From: Climacium dendroides
Taxonomy: Eukaryota; Streptophyta; Bryopsida; Hypnales; Climaciaceae
Reading direction: 5' to 3'
NCBI GenBank assembly: GCA_950106755.1
Contig: OX467088.1
Location: 19,576,001-19,640,000 of the forward strand
DNA: 64,000 bases
A model generated the notes under the pieces. The model was given only the letters and a program-made list of their open reading frames with translations, did not search any database and had not been told where the DNA came from. Shown here piece after piece: positions 51,240-61,400 of this stretch; position 1 is the stretch's first letter, and every line of letters starts with the position of its first letter. Both the position numbers and the translations under genes were made by a program.

Positions 51240-52377
51240 CTGCATAGTAGAGTGTCCTTGTCCACAATTCTCACAACGAAGCTATTCAAAGTTCATTTTT
51301 CGCACTACTTGAGAATTGCTACGAAGACCAGAGTCAATACAATGCGTTACAAAGTGTTATCACACAAGCTGTTCAATACACCCACCTGTCGACCTAAATT
51401 ATACCCACACAAGATCAAAGTAAAATAAAAACGGATTACAAAATGTCATCACAGGCTTATCAATGCAACTATTCTTTGACCTAAAATGTATCCACGCAAA
51501 TGTCACACGCCACATCCAAAAAACCCTTACATAAATTTCAGTTTCAAATTCCTTGCATCTGTTCAGCGAAACATTCCTCTGCCTCGATGTTGATCCTACC
51601 AGAAGGATCACCGCTCATAGAAAAAGAATGCATAAAGCTACACCACAGGCAAGGGTAATAAAAGGTGTTATGTCAATGCTTGGTTAGAACCCTAAAACAT
51701 GCAGAGGACAGCCCCGCTTGAGATAATTTGCATTCACGAGCATGTGACTCTATCCCAGTCCCCTGCTTCAAGAGATTAGTGTAGAACCCCTGATTCCAAT
51801 TCAGCCGGTGAACACGAAAGACGAAGAATCAAACTAGGGCTAGCTAGTAGTATGGTAACGTTCACATTCATGGTTGAGAACCAAAAAAAGTTCTTGACAA
51901 AACAGCGAGACTATCGATGTGTGTTTATTAGGAACCCTTTCAACTTATCAGGACGCAACCCCCGAGTAACTCTATTGCACTACGGAACAGAAAAAGATAT
52001 AATGCTAAAACACAACAGAACGAAGATGAAATCAACTTCCCAGTGGTGGTATTTTTTTCCTGATTTCTGATTTTGGAGAACTCATTCATATAATCTCCTG
52101 TGCATAGTAATCTTTACATGGGTTTAATCCCTACACTGTCAACAACAACCCACTGCAACATCATACCGCTAAACGCCCATACAGGATTGAGAGAAAAAAA
52201 ATTGTTGATATCTAGGGTATCACAGGTATACGATCAGAGAAAAAAAGAAAGAGAGAGAGAGATCTAGGACGACAGTCATGTCCTGTTGTTGTGTGTCCCT
52301 CCACAACCAGCACCAGCAGGGGCGGCAGTCGCAGTAGCAGCAGCAGCAATGGAAGAAGCTTCTCTTCCCTTTCCCGT
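51240..52377. other. Downstream region of the E2 gene
   Basis: There is no convincing exon. The part next to 52377 is presumably the 3' UTR of the minus-strand E2 and includes a GA run at 52250-52262. CATGTGAC/TCAAGCGGGG-type words show no repeat pattern. Confidence 0.4.
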
Positions 52378-52881
52378 TTACGAGAATTCTTGCGAGCGCC
52401 TGACAATTCTTCTGACCTTCCTCTGAAACTCGTCCCTGGTCTCTCGCCACTCTTTCGCGGCATCAACATTGGCAGGCGACTCGTCATTGGGATTCGACAG
52501 CATGGCGATGATGCTGATGAGAATAGTCTCCACGGTGTGCACGGGCGACCATCGCTCGCTAGCAAGCTCGTAGCCATTAGGATCGTCGCCCGGGGCGTGC
52601 AGAATGGAGATGCAGACGCGCCCGTCGGGGTAGACGTTGGGGTGCCACATCTCCGAGGTGAACCTAACGGTCGGCGGGCTGTTGGGGTAATCGGGAGGGA
52701 AGCTCATGATGGCGTTGAAGAAGCCGCCCTCGTAAAGCGTCTCCGAGGGGCCGATGATGGTCACGTTCCACTCGAACACGCTGCTGTCGTCCACCAAGCC
52801 CGCGCTGAAGCCGTCCACGGGATTCCTAGACAAATCCTTGAGCTGCTTCCGCAACAGCAGGCTCGCCTGATTGTCCGCCAT
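52378..52881 (-). CDS. UBC7: Ubiquitin-conjugating enzyme E2, UBC7/13/14 (UBE2G) type
   Basis: A single uninterrupted exon of 167 residues starts MADNQASLLLRKQLKDL. It has the full UBC fold: the HPN motif at 80-82, catalytic Cys90 in GRVCISIL, and the acidic-loop insertion HAPGDDPNGYE after the cysteine that marks the UBE2G/Cdc34-like class. Plant UBC7/13/14 and yeast Ubc7 serve ER-associated degradation, passing ubiquitin to substrates with membrane E3s. The start was chosen because the family begins at this Met; the frame is open further upstream but reads as low-complexity leader. The Arabidopsis relatives are, as I recall, intron-containing, so the intronless form is notable. The leader runs toward 53170, and a TATATA stretch on the minus strand lies near 53270. 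Confidence 0.95.
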   Translation of the reverse strand: MADNQASLLLRKQLKDLSRNPVDGFSAGLVDDSSVFEWNVTIIGPSETLYEGGFFNAIMSFPPDYPNSPPTVRFTSEMWHPNVYPDGRVCISILHAPGDDPNGYELASERWSPVHTVETILISIIAMLSNPNDESPANVDAAKEWRETRDEFQRKVRRIVRRSQEFS

Positions 52882-53311
52882 CGCCGACGCCCAACAACAA
52901 AAACCCAACCACACACACCAACGCCACTCACAACACAACCCACTCCACTCCCCACTCACACCACCAAACCACTCAACCAAAGAAACGGCAAGCCGAAATG
53001 GCAACCCAGAATGAGAACCCGAAAAGAAAAGCCGAATGGAAGCCGAATGGAAGAAATTGTGGATCCGAGCAAGCGGGGAATCCGGCCAGTCACCGCCTCC
53101 AGTGTTTCCGCTACGAAAGCTCTGGAGGAGCAGGAGCAGGAGCCCCAGCAACAACACCAGGAGCAGCAGGAGCAGCAACGGTGATGGAAGTGGAAGAGAG
53201 CGCCAGGGGCGAGGGCAAACAAAACCTTGGGTGGAACATTCTGGGCTCCTTGCGGGCCTGCTGGATGGTATATATTTTTTTCAGCCTGGCGGGGGCCTGG
53301 GCCTGGGCTGG

Positions 53312-54060
53312 GCTTGCAACCCTGAAAGCTTCCTTGCCTTTGCCCTGCCCTGCTGCCAGTCACCAGCAGCCTTGTGCTTCGCCTTCGTTGGGAAGCTTTT
53401 CCGTTGCTTCGCCTTCGTTGGGGAAGCTTTTCCGTTGCTGGGTTTGCTTTCCCATCACTTTGGGGGAGAGGGAAGTGATAGGGAGTGGTGTAACTTGTGG
53501 GTTGGTTAGGACTTGCGAGTCAGTGTCAAAATTCATTTAATGCATTGTGGGTGTCCAACGTCGGTGCCACGGATGTCGATGCTAGGAAATGGCCCTTGAG
53601 AATGGAGAAAAAGAATCAACAAGCTTACAAATCCACTTTACTAATAAGGTGAACCGACCTATTACCACCCTTGTCTCAATTTTTCCCTTATATATTTATG
53701 GGCCTAAACTTGGGCCTACAAGCTTGCAACCCTGAAAGCTTCCTTGCCTTGCTTCCTACCCTACTACCAGTCACGAGCCTCTTGTGTTTTGCCTTTGTTG
53801 GGTTTGCTTTTCCATCACTTTGGAAGAGATGGAGGGAGAAGTGATAGCGGAGTGGTGTCACTTTGGGGTTGGTTAGGGCTTGTGAGTTGGTGTCAAAATT
53901 GGTTGTTTGATGTGTTGTGGGTGCCATGGATGTCAATGCTAGGAAATCGCCCCTGGGAAATGGAGAAAAACAATAAACTAGCTTGCAAGATCTAGTTACC
54001 TAATAAGGTGAACTGACCTATTACCTTCCTTGTCTCAATTCTACCCTTATGTACTTATAG
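53312..54060. repeat. Tandem duplication with about 410-bp period
   Basis: The segment starting GCTTGCAACCCTGAAAGCTT at 53312 recurs at 53722. Matching continues through GGGTTTGCTTT..CCATCACTTT, GTGTCAAAATT, GATGTC(G/A)ATGCTAGGAAAT and AATAAGGTGAAC(C/T)GACC. Copy 1 also holds a 34-bp internal repeat (GCTTCGCCTTCGTTGG) at 53377-53440. Confidence 0.85.
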
Positions 54061-54247
54061 GGTACATTTTATAACCAAAATGTACACCATGGGGATATGA
54101 GTACAAGGTTGTAGTTTGGATGGGAATAGACTCATTTACCTCAATGGAGAATGAATTTTATTATTCATGGCTAAAACTTGGTTGTTGATGTTGGAGAGAT
54201 GTCACTCAAGTATTAGTTAGAAATTGTTAGTAGGTATCAAAATTGGT

Positions 54248-54471
54248 TGTTCGATCAATTGTGGGTGTCACAGTTAGGAAATTGTTTAGTGGTGATTGGT
54301 TGTTTGGGTAGTTACGGATGTTGTTGATCAAGGCTTGCTAGTGAGTATTGAAATTGGTTGTTCGATCAATTGTGGGTGTCACAGTTAGGAAATTGTTTAG
54401 TGGTGATTGGTTGTTTGGGTAGTTACGGATGTTGTTGATCAAGGCTTGCTAGTGAGTATTGAAATTGGTTG
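54248..54471. repeat. Exact 112-bp tandem duplication
   Basis: GTTCGATCAATTGTGGGTGT starts at 54248 and again at 54360. I see no mismatch between the two 112-bp copies, so the duplication is recent or maintained. A partial, diverged third copy follows. Confidence 0.9.
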
Positions 54472-54486
54472 TTTGAGCAATAGTTG

Positions 54487-54912
54487 GTGTCAGAGACAAA
54501 GAAAGAATTATTTGTGGATGATTGTTTGAGTAATTGTGGGTGTCAACGTCTGAGAAAGAATTATCAATGGATGACTGTTTGAGCAGCCTTGGGTGTTAGT
54601 GTCTGAGAAAGAATTATTAGTGGATGACTGTTTGAATAGCCTTGGGTGTCAGTGTTTGAGAAAGAATTATTAGTGGATGATTGTTTGAACAGCCTTGGGT
54701 GTCAGTGTCCAAGAAAGAATTATTAGTGGATGACTGTTTGAGCAGCCTTGGGTGTCAGTGTCTAAGAAAAAATTATTAGTGGATAACTGTTTGAACAGTC
54801 GTAGGGACAGAGTCAGAGAAATAATTACTAGTGGTTGTTGTTTGAATACTTGTAGGTGTTAGTGTCAAAGAAAAAATTAATAGTGGATGGTTGTTTTAGC
54901 AATTGTAAGTGC
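54487..54912. repeat. 53-bp minisatellite, about eight units
   Basis: The unit contains GTGTCAGTGTCTGAGAAAGA, then ATTATTAGTGGATGACTG and TTTGAGCAGCCTTGG. Units are about 53 bp apart and decay toward both ends. No frame stays open through it. Confidence 0.9.
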
Positions 54913-55959
54913 TATTAGCTTGCACTTGCTAGTAGGTGTCAAAATTGGTTGTTTAATGAGTTGTGGGCGTCGAAGCCAAGGAATGAATTATTGGTGGATG
55001 ATTGTTTGATCAATGGTAGGTGCTCTTGATTAGGGCTTGCTAGTTGGTGTCTAAAGTGGATGTTTGATCAATTGTGGATGTGAAAGTTAGTGAATCACCA
55101 ATTATTAGTAGAAAAATAGTATTTGTAATTACTGTAAAATTGTCCACAATGATTTATTTATAGTCATTAAGAGCAAAGTTAATAGTCATTATGGACATAT
55201 TTTTTTATTAATGAGTAGATGGTAGGAAAGAATCAAGAACTTGTAAGACCTAATTGAATTTCATAATCTATACTTGCAACTTTTCATTGATGCCTTTGTT
55301 TTTCTATCACTTTTTTCTTTTGACAATTGAGAGAGGCAATAGGGAGATAAATGAGGCTGATGGAAGTTACTTTGGTGATTATTCAAGCTCACTAGTTAGT
55401 GTCAAAATTGGTTATTTAATCAATAGTAGGTGTTAAAGTAAGTAAATTATAAGTGGATGGAGTGAACAAATCACACCATGAAAAATTTGATAGAAAGAAT
55501 TCAAAAGTGGAATTAAATGTTTTTAAGGGGGCATTAGAGGGCCATTTCAAGCCCATTCTCTATGTTGTGAATTCCATTTTGTGAACTAGCCACTGCTAAT
55601 CAAAATAGAGAATAATTTTAAAACTTTAAATATTAAATAAATAAATTACTATTATTATTATTTGATGTAGAAATTACTTTGCCACATCAAACTATTGTTG
55701 TGCCTGAGTTCCTATAGTCCAAGAATTTGGAGAAAACTTGTGGTCTTGTTGAGTAAGTGAATTTTATCTTATATATATTTTGAGCTTTCAAGATGCTATC
55801 TTCAAAGTGACAGAATTAATAATTTTAACCATTTTGAAGAAAATATAAATGGAGTAAAAAGTAGATTGTTGGAGCTACATCCTTGATACTCCTCAAATCA
55901 AGATGCCCCTAAATTAGGGCTTTAATTTCAATGAATTTAGATGCAATACATCAAGATCA
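54913..55959. other. AT-rich stretch with decayed copies of the upstream repeat
   Basis: GTGTCAAAATTGGTTGTTTAAT-type words recur to about 55440, then plain AT-rich DNA follows. No gene is seen. Confidence 0.45.
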
Positions 55960-55963
55960 TTAA

Positions 55964-56856
55964 CCTTTAAATGTTTTAGATTATGTTTTCACCAAAAACG
56001 CTCAAATACTGCAATTTCTAAACACACGTAATTATAGGATCTTGAAGGATGTTATCTTGAGAAGATGTAAAAAAATCCTACAAATTTCCACTATATAGAT
56101 TGCAAGATATTAGTATTGAAGTGACAAAAATTCTTTTTTTTGGCCCTTCAAGAACCCGGGCAATTGCACTTCATAAGATCACATTTGTATGAAAAAATGT
56201 CCAAAATGGTGGTGCTTTTTTTGGATTCATTTTTCAAGGCAATTTGGCTACATGCTTGAAATTTTTTAGATCATTTGGAATTATTCAACATATAAGAAAA
56301 GAAATTTTAAGTAGAAAGAAGTAGAGAATGATTCAAAATACTAAATTGTTGAAAATTTAGTTATGGGATTGAAAAATACTAATGCCAATGGTTGTAATGG
56401 TTGTAATAAACAATTTACATGCTATGATTTTTATTTTTTCAAAAAATATTGAAAATTGAGTAAAATAAAGGACTTCAAAGTTTATTTTAGAGTAGAAAAT
56501 ATATAATTGTATACAAACTAAAACTCCTCATAACTTTCATCTCATTAATCAAAATGGAATGATTCAAAGCTTTTCATGTATATATAAATCTAAAAGAATT
56601 AATTTCAAATTTCTATATCTTAAAAAAATGATTTCTAAATTTTTTTGAGTTGCTTGGACTGCTCATAGATTATTGAAAATTACATAAACATACAATAACT
56701 TTTTAACCATGTAGTCAAAAGTTATAAAATTGTTGGGCCTTGGAGCTATTCCTTGGACACATGTTGTGTGAAAATTTAAAAGAAAAAAAATTCCATTCAT
56801 AGTGAGTTGCCCCAAATTGCAATATTGCCAAAAAATGCCATTTGGTTCTTTAGGGG
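55964..56856 (-). mobile_element. Long TTAA-flanked element, copy 3, inverted
   Basis: TTAA lies at 55960-55963 and 56857-56860. Read on the minus strand it starts CCCCTAAAGAACCAAATGG and follows the block order of 20271-21208 to its end near CGTTTTTGGTGAAAAC. The other terminus (CCTTTAAATG) is worn. 893 bp, non-coding. Confidence 0.65.
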
Positions 56857-57305
56857 TTAAGTTTTAAAGAACTCGATTGTCAAAAACTTAAATCTTCCCT
56901 ATGAATGAATCACAAGATTCCCTTAGTCCACAAATATCCACCAAACCCTAAAATTATTCTCTTCATTGATACTACTATTAGATTCACTAGATCTTATATA
57001 AAATCATTTTTTTTTTCACTTGATTTTCTTTTAGTTAACTTAATTTAGAATTTGGGGAAGTTCATTTTATAGAATTCAAGATATTTCATGACCTTTAGTA
57101 CAGTTGAAAATATTCTGTAATCTTTAGTAATATTCATAACTTTACCAATACCCAAGGCATTACCAATATTTGTGGCTTATTGGTACTCACAACTTCCACT
57201 TTGTAGTTTATTTTCAAGATTAAAATTATTTTCATTAATATTTTTTACACTATTCATGTATGCTACGTAATAATTTCTGAAAATTTTATTAGATGCCATA
57301 TTTAT

Positions 57306-57490
57306 TTATAATAGTGTGCCTTGTGCTATTGCCGTAGTGAAAACAAAAGTAAAAATAATTTTCTAATTTTTTTGTTCATAAAAACTTCAAAATTCAATAA
57401 CTTTCTCACTGTAGGTTCAAACACCACGAAACAAAGTCCGTGCACCCTCCCTTGTCGAGAGCTTTCCGATAGTACCAAGAATTTAAGGTA
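57306..57490 (+). repeat. Repeat family A copy beside an orphan exon
   Basis: GTGTGCCTTGTGCTATTGCC, CAAACACCACGAAACAAAG, GTGCACCC and TACCAAGAAT match the family. The copy ends about 15 bp from the 3' end of the minus-strand frame at 57506. Confidence 0.65.
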
Positions 57491-57505
57491 TGGATTTTGA
57501 ATTAT

Positions 57506-57691
57506 TTAAAAAGAAATCTGACATTGAAATTCGAGACACCCCCTTGGTGAAAGATTTCTTTTACGAAGGGAAGTAAAAGGAGAAGAATTGTCGACGTCGG
57601 ATGCCAGAGCTTCTTCCACGGCCTGCAGAGAAGCCTGATTCTCCTCCAGGTGCGCTTCCAGCTTCCCTTCTTCATCGCCTTCTGAATCCAT
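57506..57691 (-). pseudogene. Isolated first exon of an otherwise missing gene
   Basis: A minus-strand frame from an ATG at 57691 encodes an acidic, helical N-terminus (MDSEGDEEGKLEAHLEENQ, then ASLQAVEEALASD). A possible donor, CTTC|GTAAAAG, lies near 57553; unspliced, the frame stops at 57506. I see no further exon on the minus strand down to 52.9 kb, only repeats and AT-rich DNA, and repeat A abuts the exon. The GC-rich leader upstream looks like a real promoter. Either the 3' part was lost to repeats or it lies beyond a very long intron. I cannot name the family. Confidence 0.4.
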
Positions 57692-58467
57692 GATGGCGAC
57701 GACTCTTTCAGAAACCAGTGCTGGCGCCCGAGAATCGCAACCCTAATTTGAAACTGGAATTGAGTAAGAAAACAATCCTCGATTCGAAACGAAGCTCTGC
57801 ATGATTATGATGTTGCTAGAACTGGCGCAGGAGAGAAGAAGAGTCTCTGCACCGAAGGAGAGAGAAGAGGAGGTCGCCAGGAGGTTGTAGAGTGAAATTG
57901 CGAAGTTTGGCGTTGTTCTATTTCCTTGCGGGTAAAACCCCCAGTAGAAATCCGTGAGGGCTACGGTCGTGAGGGCGAGAGGGAGTAAACCCGCGTCTTC
58001 AGCACCTCACATACGACGTCGTAAGCCTCATGTGCGCGGACCTATTGAAGATCATGTACATTTGAAGTGATGGGTATGGTTCATTATGAAGTGCTGGCAG
58101 TCTATACTTTGTTTTCTGGAATTCTCCTAAGAAGTTCCATAGCTTAGTGTCTGAAATTCATAGGAATTGTCAATGTGATCGGACGTGTAATGTGATCGGA
58201 CAGTATGTGAATGACTTGGTTTCCGAATTGCAAGTTGTCCTCACCAAATTGGTCTCCCAGAGATTTGAGTCTTCAATTTGTTTAGGGTTTAGGGTTTTAG
58301 GTAGACGATGCACCGGCTGTCAGGGGCAACGTTTTTGTCTTGCTTACAATTGGGTGTGAACATGATAGAGAAATCGCTGAGCAACAATTTGAAGATGGCC
58401 TGAGAAAGATGGCCAGGATTTGCCGCTGCCTTTGAGAGCCGGATAATTCGAAAGTGGAGGCAATGCC
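57692..58467. promoter_or_regulatory. Intergenic region between divergent starts (orphan exon and TFIIIC gene)
   Basis: The 776 bp between the two start codons are GC-richer than the flanking desert and hold no supported exon. They presumably carry the TFIIIC promoter and 5' UTR; a shared bidirectional promoter is inferred from geometry only. Confidence 0.4.
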
Positions 58468-61400
58468 ATGGACGCCTTGGTGTCCGCGGCGCTGCATGAA
58501 ATCGCTGTCGAAGCAGCTCAAGGTGAAGCCATTCTTCCAACTCAGAGTTTCTTTTTCTCTTCGGAGAACTTAAACTATCAGTGCAAACATTTGCTGTACC
58601 TGCTGCTTTGAAAAGCCTTGAACTGAGAGCTCGAATTTCTGTGTGAGTACAGGATGCTCCTTGCCAAAGCTATGGACAGGATTGCAGGGAGCTGCAGCAG
58701 CCTTAGAGTTAGACCTGGATGCAAGAGTCAAGCAAATTCTATGGAAACAAGTCCTTCACGTTCCAGGAATTAACTTCCTGATTTCGAAGGCACAAGGATC
58801 TCAAACTCTAGAGGCTTACCATCCGTCTATTCAATTGGTGGTGGAAGCAGAGAAGCTCGGGGTGCATGTTATAGCTCCAGAGGGGCTACGTGAGAGTTGC
58901 TTGGGCCTGTATGATGGCAAACAATGCGATGCAGCTATTTCTAAAGACCAGCGAGAGCTTCTTGAGCGACTTGCCAAGGCCAGGTTTGTATCTAAATAGA
59001 ATTAGTTCGTTACCCTTCTCTGCGACATGTTTTGGATGTTTGAGTTTTGTGGCATTTCACGTGGATAGTATGGTGTGTTGACCACTTTTTAATTACAGAT
59101 GCAGGTTTGCTTAGGGTCGAGTCACAAAGAGTAGGAATTCAAATGTTATATTCATGAGAGAATTGTTCTAGACCATGTTGATCGTTTCTTGTTTTAACCA
59201 TGACCATTACAGTTTTCGTTCAATCAAGCGTATTATTGATTCAGAAACTTTTATGATGATTTGCAGGGGCCAGGGAGTTACACAAAGCCAGTTGGGCAAA
59301 GAGTTCAAAACAGGCGGGAATAAAATGTTTTACGTCATTAGGGGCTTGGAGGCACGTGGACTTGTAGTTCGTCATGCCACAATAGTACGAACTCATCAGC
59401 CGGCATCACAAGGGCCAAATAGCAAGTTTGTGCCGATTGTGGCAACCAATCTGGTCCATCTATCTCGCTATGAGAAGGATCAAAATCTTGGCTCGCATGC
59501 ACGCTATGAAATCCCAAGTTCGTCCAAGTCCAATCTTTCACATAACAATGTTTCTGGATCTGGAGATGCGGGCGCTGGCGAAGAAGATGCCGGACAAGCA
59601 ACAGAGGAGGTTCTGATCAATGATGATTATCCTGCTATGCAACGTATTTGTGAGAAACTCGAGTCTGCTGAAGACAAGGTATGTCTGATCCTCACAAGTG
59701 ATTGCCATTTCACTTTGTCTTAGAGCGACATGCGGTGGAGCAATGTGCCATCACAACTGTACTTGGGTGGGGCGTTGAGGAACCTTGCATACCTTCTTGT
59801 TTTATGAAGCACCTCGAAGTGATCTGTTTTACTGTTAATTTTTAAGAACTTGTTATTGCCTAATTGTTATTTTCTGTTTTTATTCTCTGCCTGGTAAGTT
59901 GCACTGATGTTTTCTGTTTTCTGTGTGGGTATATCAAGGTGATGGTGGTGTCAGACGTGAAATTAGATCTGAATTATCGTTTTGCTCAAGGCCATCGAAG
60001 CTGGCGCAGAGTACGTGGTTTACCTTTTCAAAGTATTTCTCTGAATTCGAGAAAGTGACTACGATCGATGATGGATCTTTGATTGCATTCTTTATAATAT
60101 TTGCTCTTTCAGTTTCGCCTTAAATGCCAATCTTTGTGCTTTCTTAGTTACGAGGAATCCCTTCTTTTCTGTCTCTCATTGCCGTTCTGTTGATAGTTGA
60201 TGTGACATCGTAAGCTTCAATCTCGTTTTCGAATGTCTGTCTGTAGTCCTGAATCTTAGTAGAGTGATTGCCCTGTGGTTGTGCGCTCTTGGAAAGTGCA
60301 TCTTTTGAATAGGTTGAATAGGCTGCGTACTACTGATTTAGGGTTAATCTCTTAGTTGCTACTGTGTCTTTAGGACTATTTTCCCTTTCGTTGTCTTAAG
60401 CACGTGGTTTAACCCCAACTCTGCTTATCTTCCTCCATTTCCAGAGAGCAGTAAGCACAGTAGCTAAATTTTTGATATTATTTGAAGGCTGAGATCGGAA
60501 CTTATCATGCGGTGCTGGGAGATTAAAAGACGGGGGTGCTTTTGGTTGATGCAGCTGGCAAAACGACTGCAAGATGCTGGAATGGTGGAGGTCTTCAACG
60601 CCCAGATTGCGGGGTCGAAAGTGAGACCGGCTCTCGTATTGTCAGCAGTTCACATCGTATTGCGTCATTGTTTTAGGTCGAATTTTGTAATGAATATGCT
60701 CGAGCCTTATGATGGCTACGAGTGAGAATTAATGTATAAGCTATGAAGTCTGGTTTTGTGTTCGTCATTTGAAACTCTTTGAAGTGCGTCGCGGGGTGCC
60801 TAACCTGTAGTGAGGACTTATCCTGCAGATTGCACCTTGTATTCGATTGTTGAAGTCTTTCAATACCAAGGCTTTCAATGCTGGAAACGACGATACAGAA
60901 TCGGAGGCGCAACTGCGTGGTGTGAAACGTGGCCAAGTAACCGATCAAGTGGTTGAAAGTGCTCTCGATCGCCAGATTTATGATCTGATTGACAATTCAG
61001 GTCCTGGCGGATTATACATGATGGATGTAAGTTACGGGCGAACAGCCCTTTCATTTGCTTTATATTTGTTGAGAATCCTACGCTTTGCTCTCTTTTGACG
61101 TTGTCTTTACTGTAGTGTAAGGAAACAAGATGAGGTTTATGCAGATACATGTATTCTTCCCACTTAGCCTGGATTCATGACGTGACCGATACTAATGGGA
61201 GCTGATTGGGTCATTGAAGTATTGATTGCCATAGAGAGGTCAGAGCTTATTCTCTATTATCAGCTGGCCGGTTTGGAGATCAGGGGATCAGTTGTGTTAT
61301 GTTTACAAATTCCATGTTTTAGAGTAATATTTATTAATTTAATTATAACTTTCAACAATATTTTCACTGTTATATTTATCACGAGTTGTGAAGGGAAGGC

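Noticed and set aside
52291..53540. Long plus-strand frames (297 and 180 residues) opposite the E2 gene
   Set aside because: They are antisense shadows of the conserved E2 exon and its GC-rich leader.
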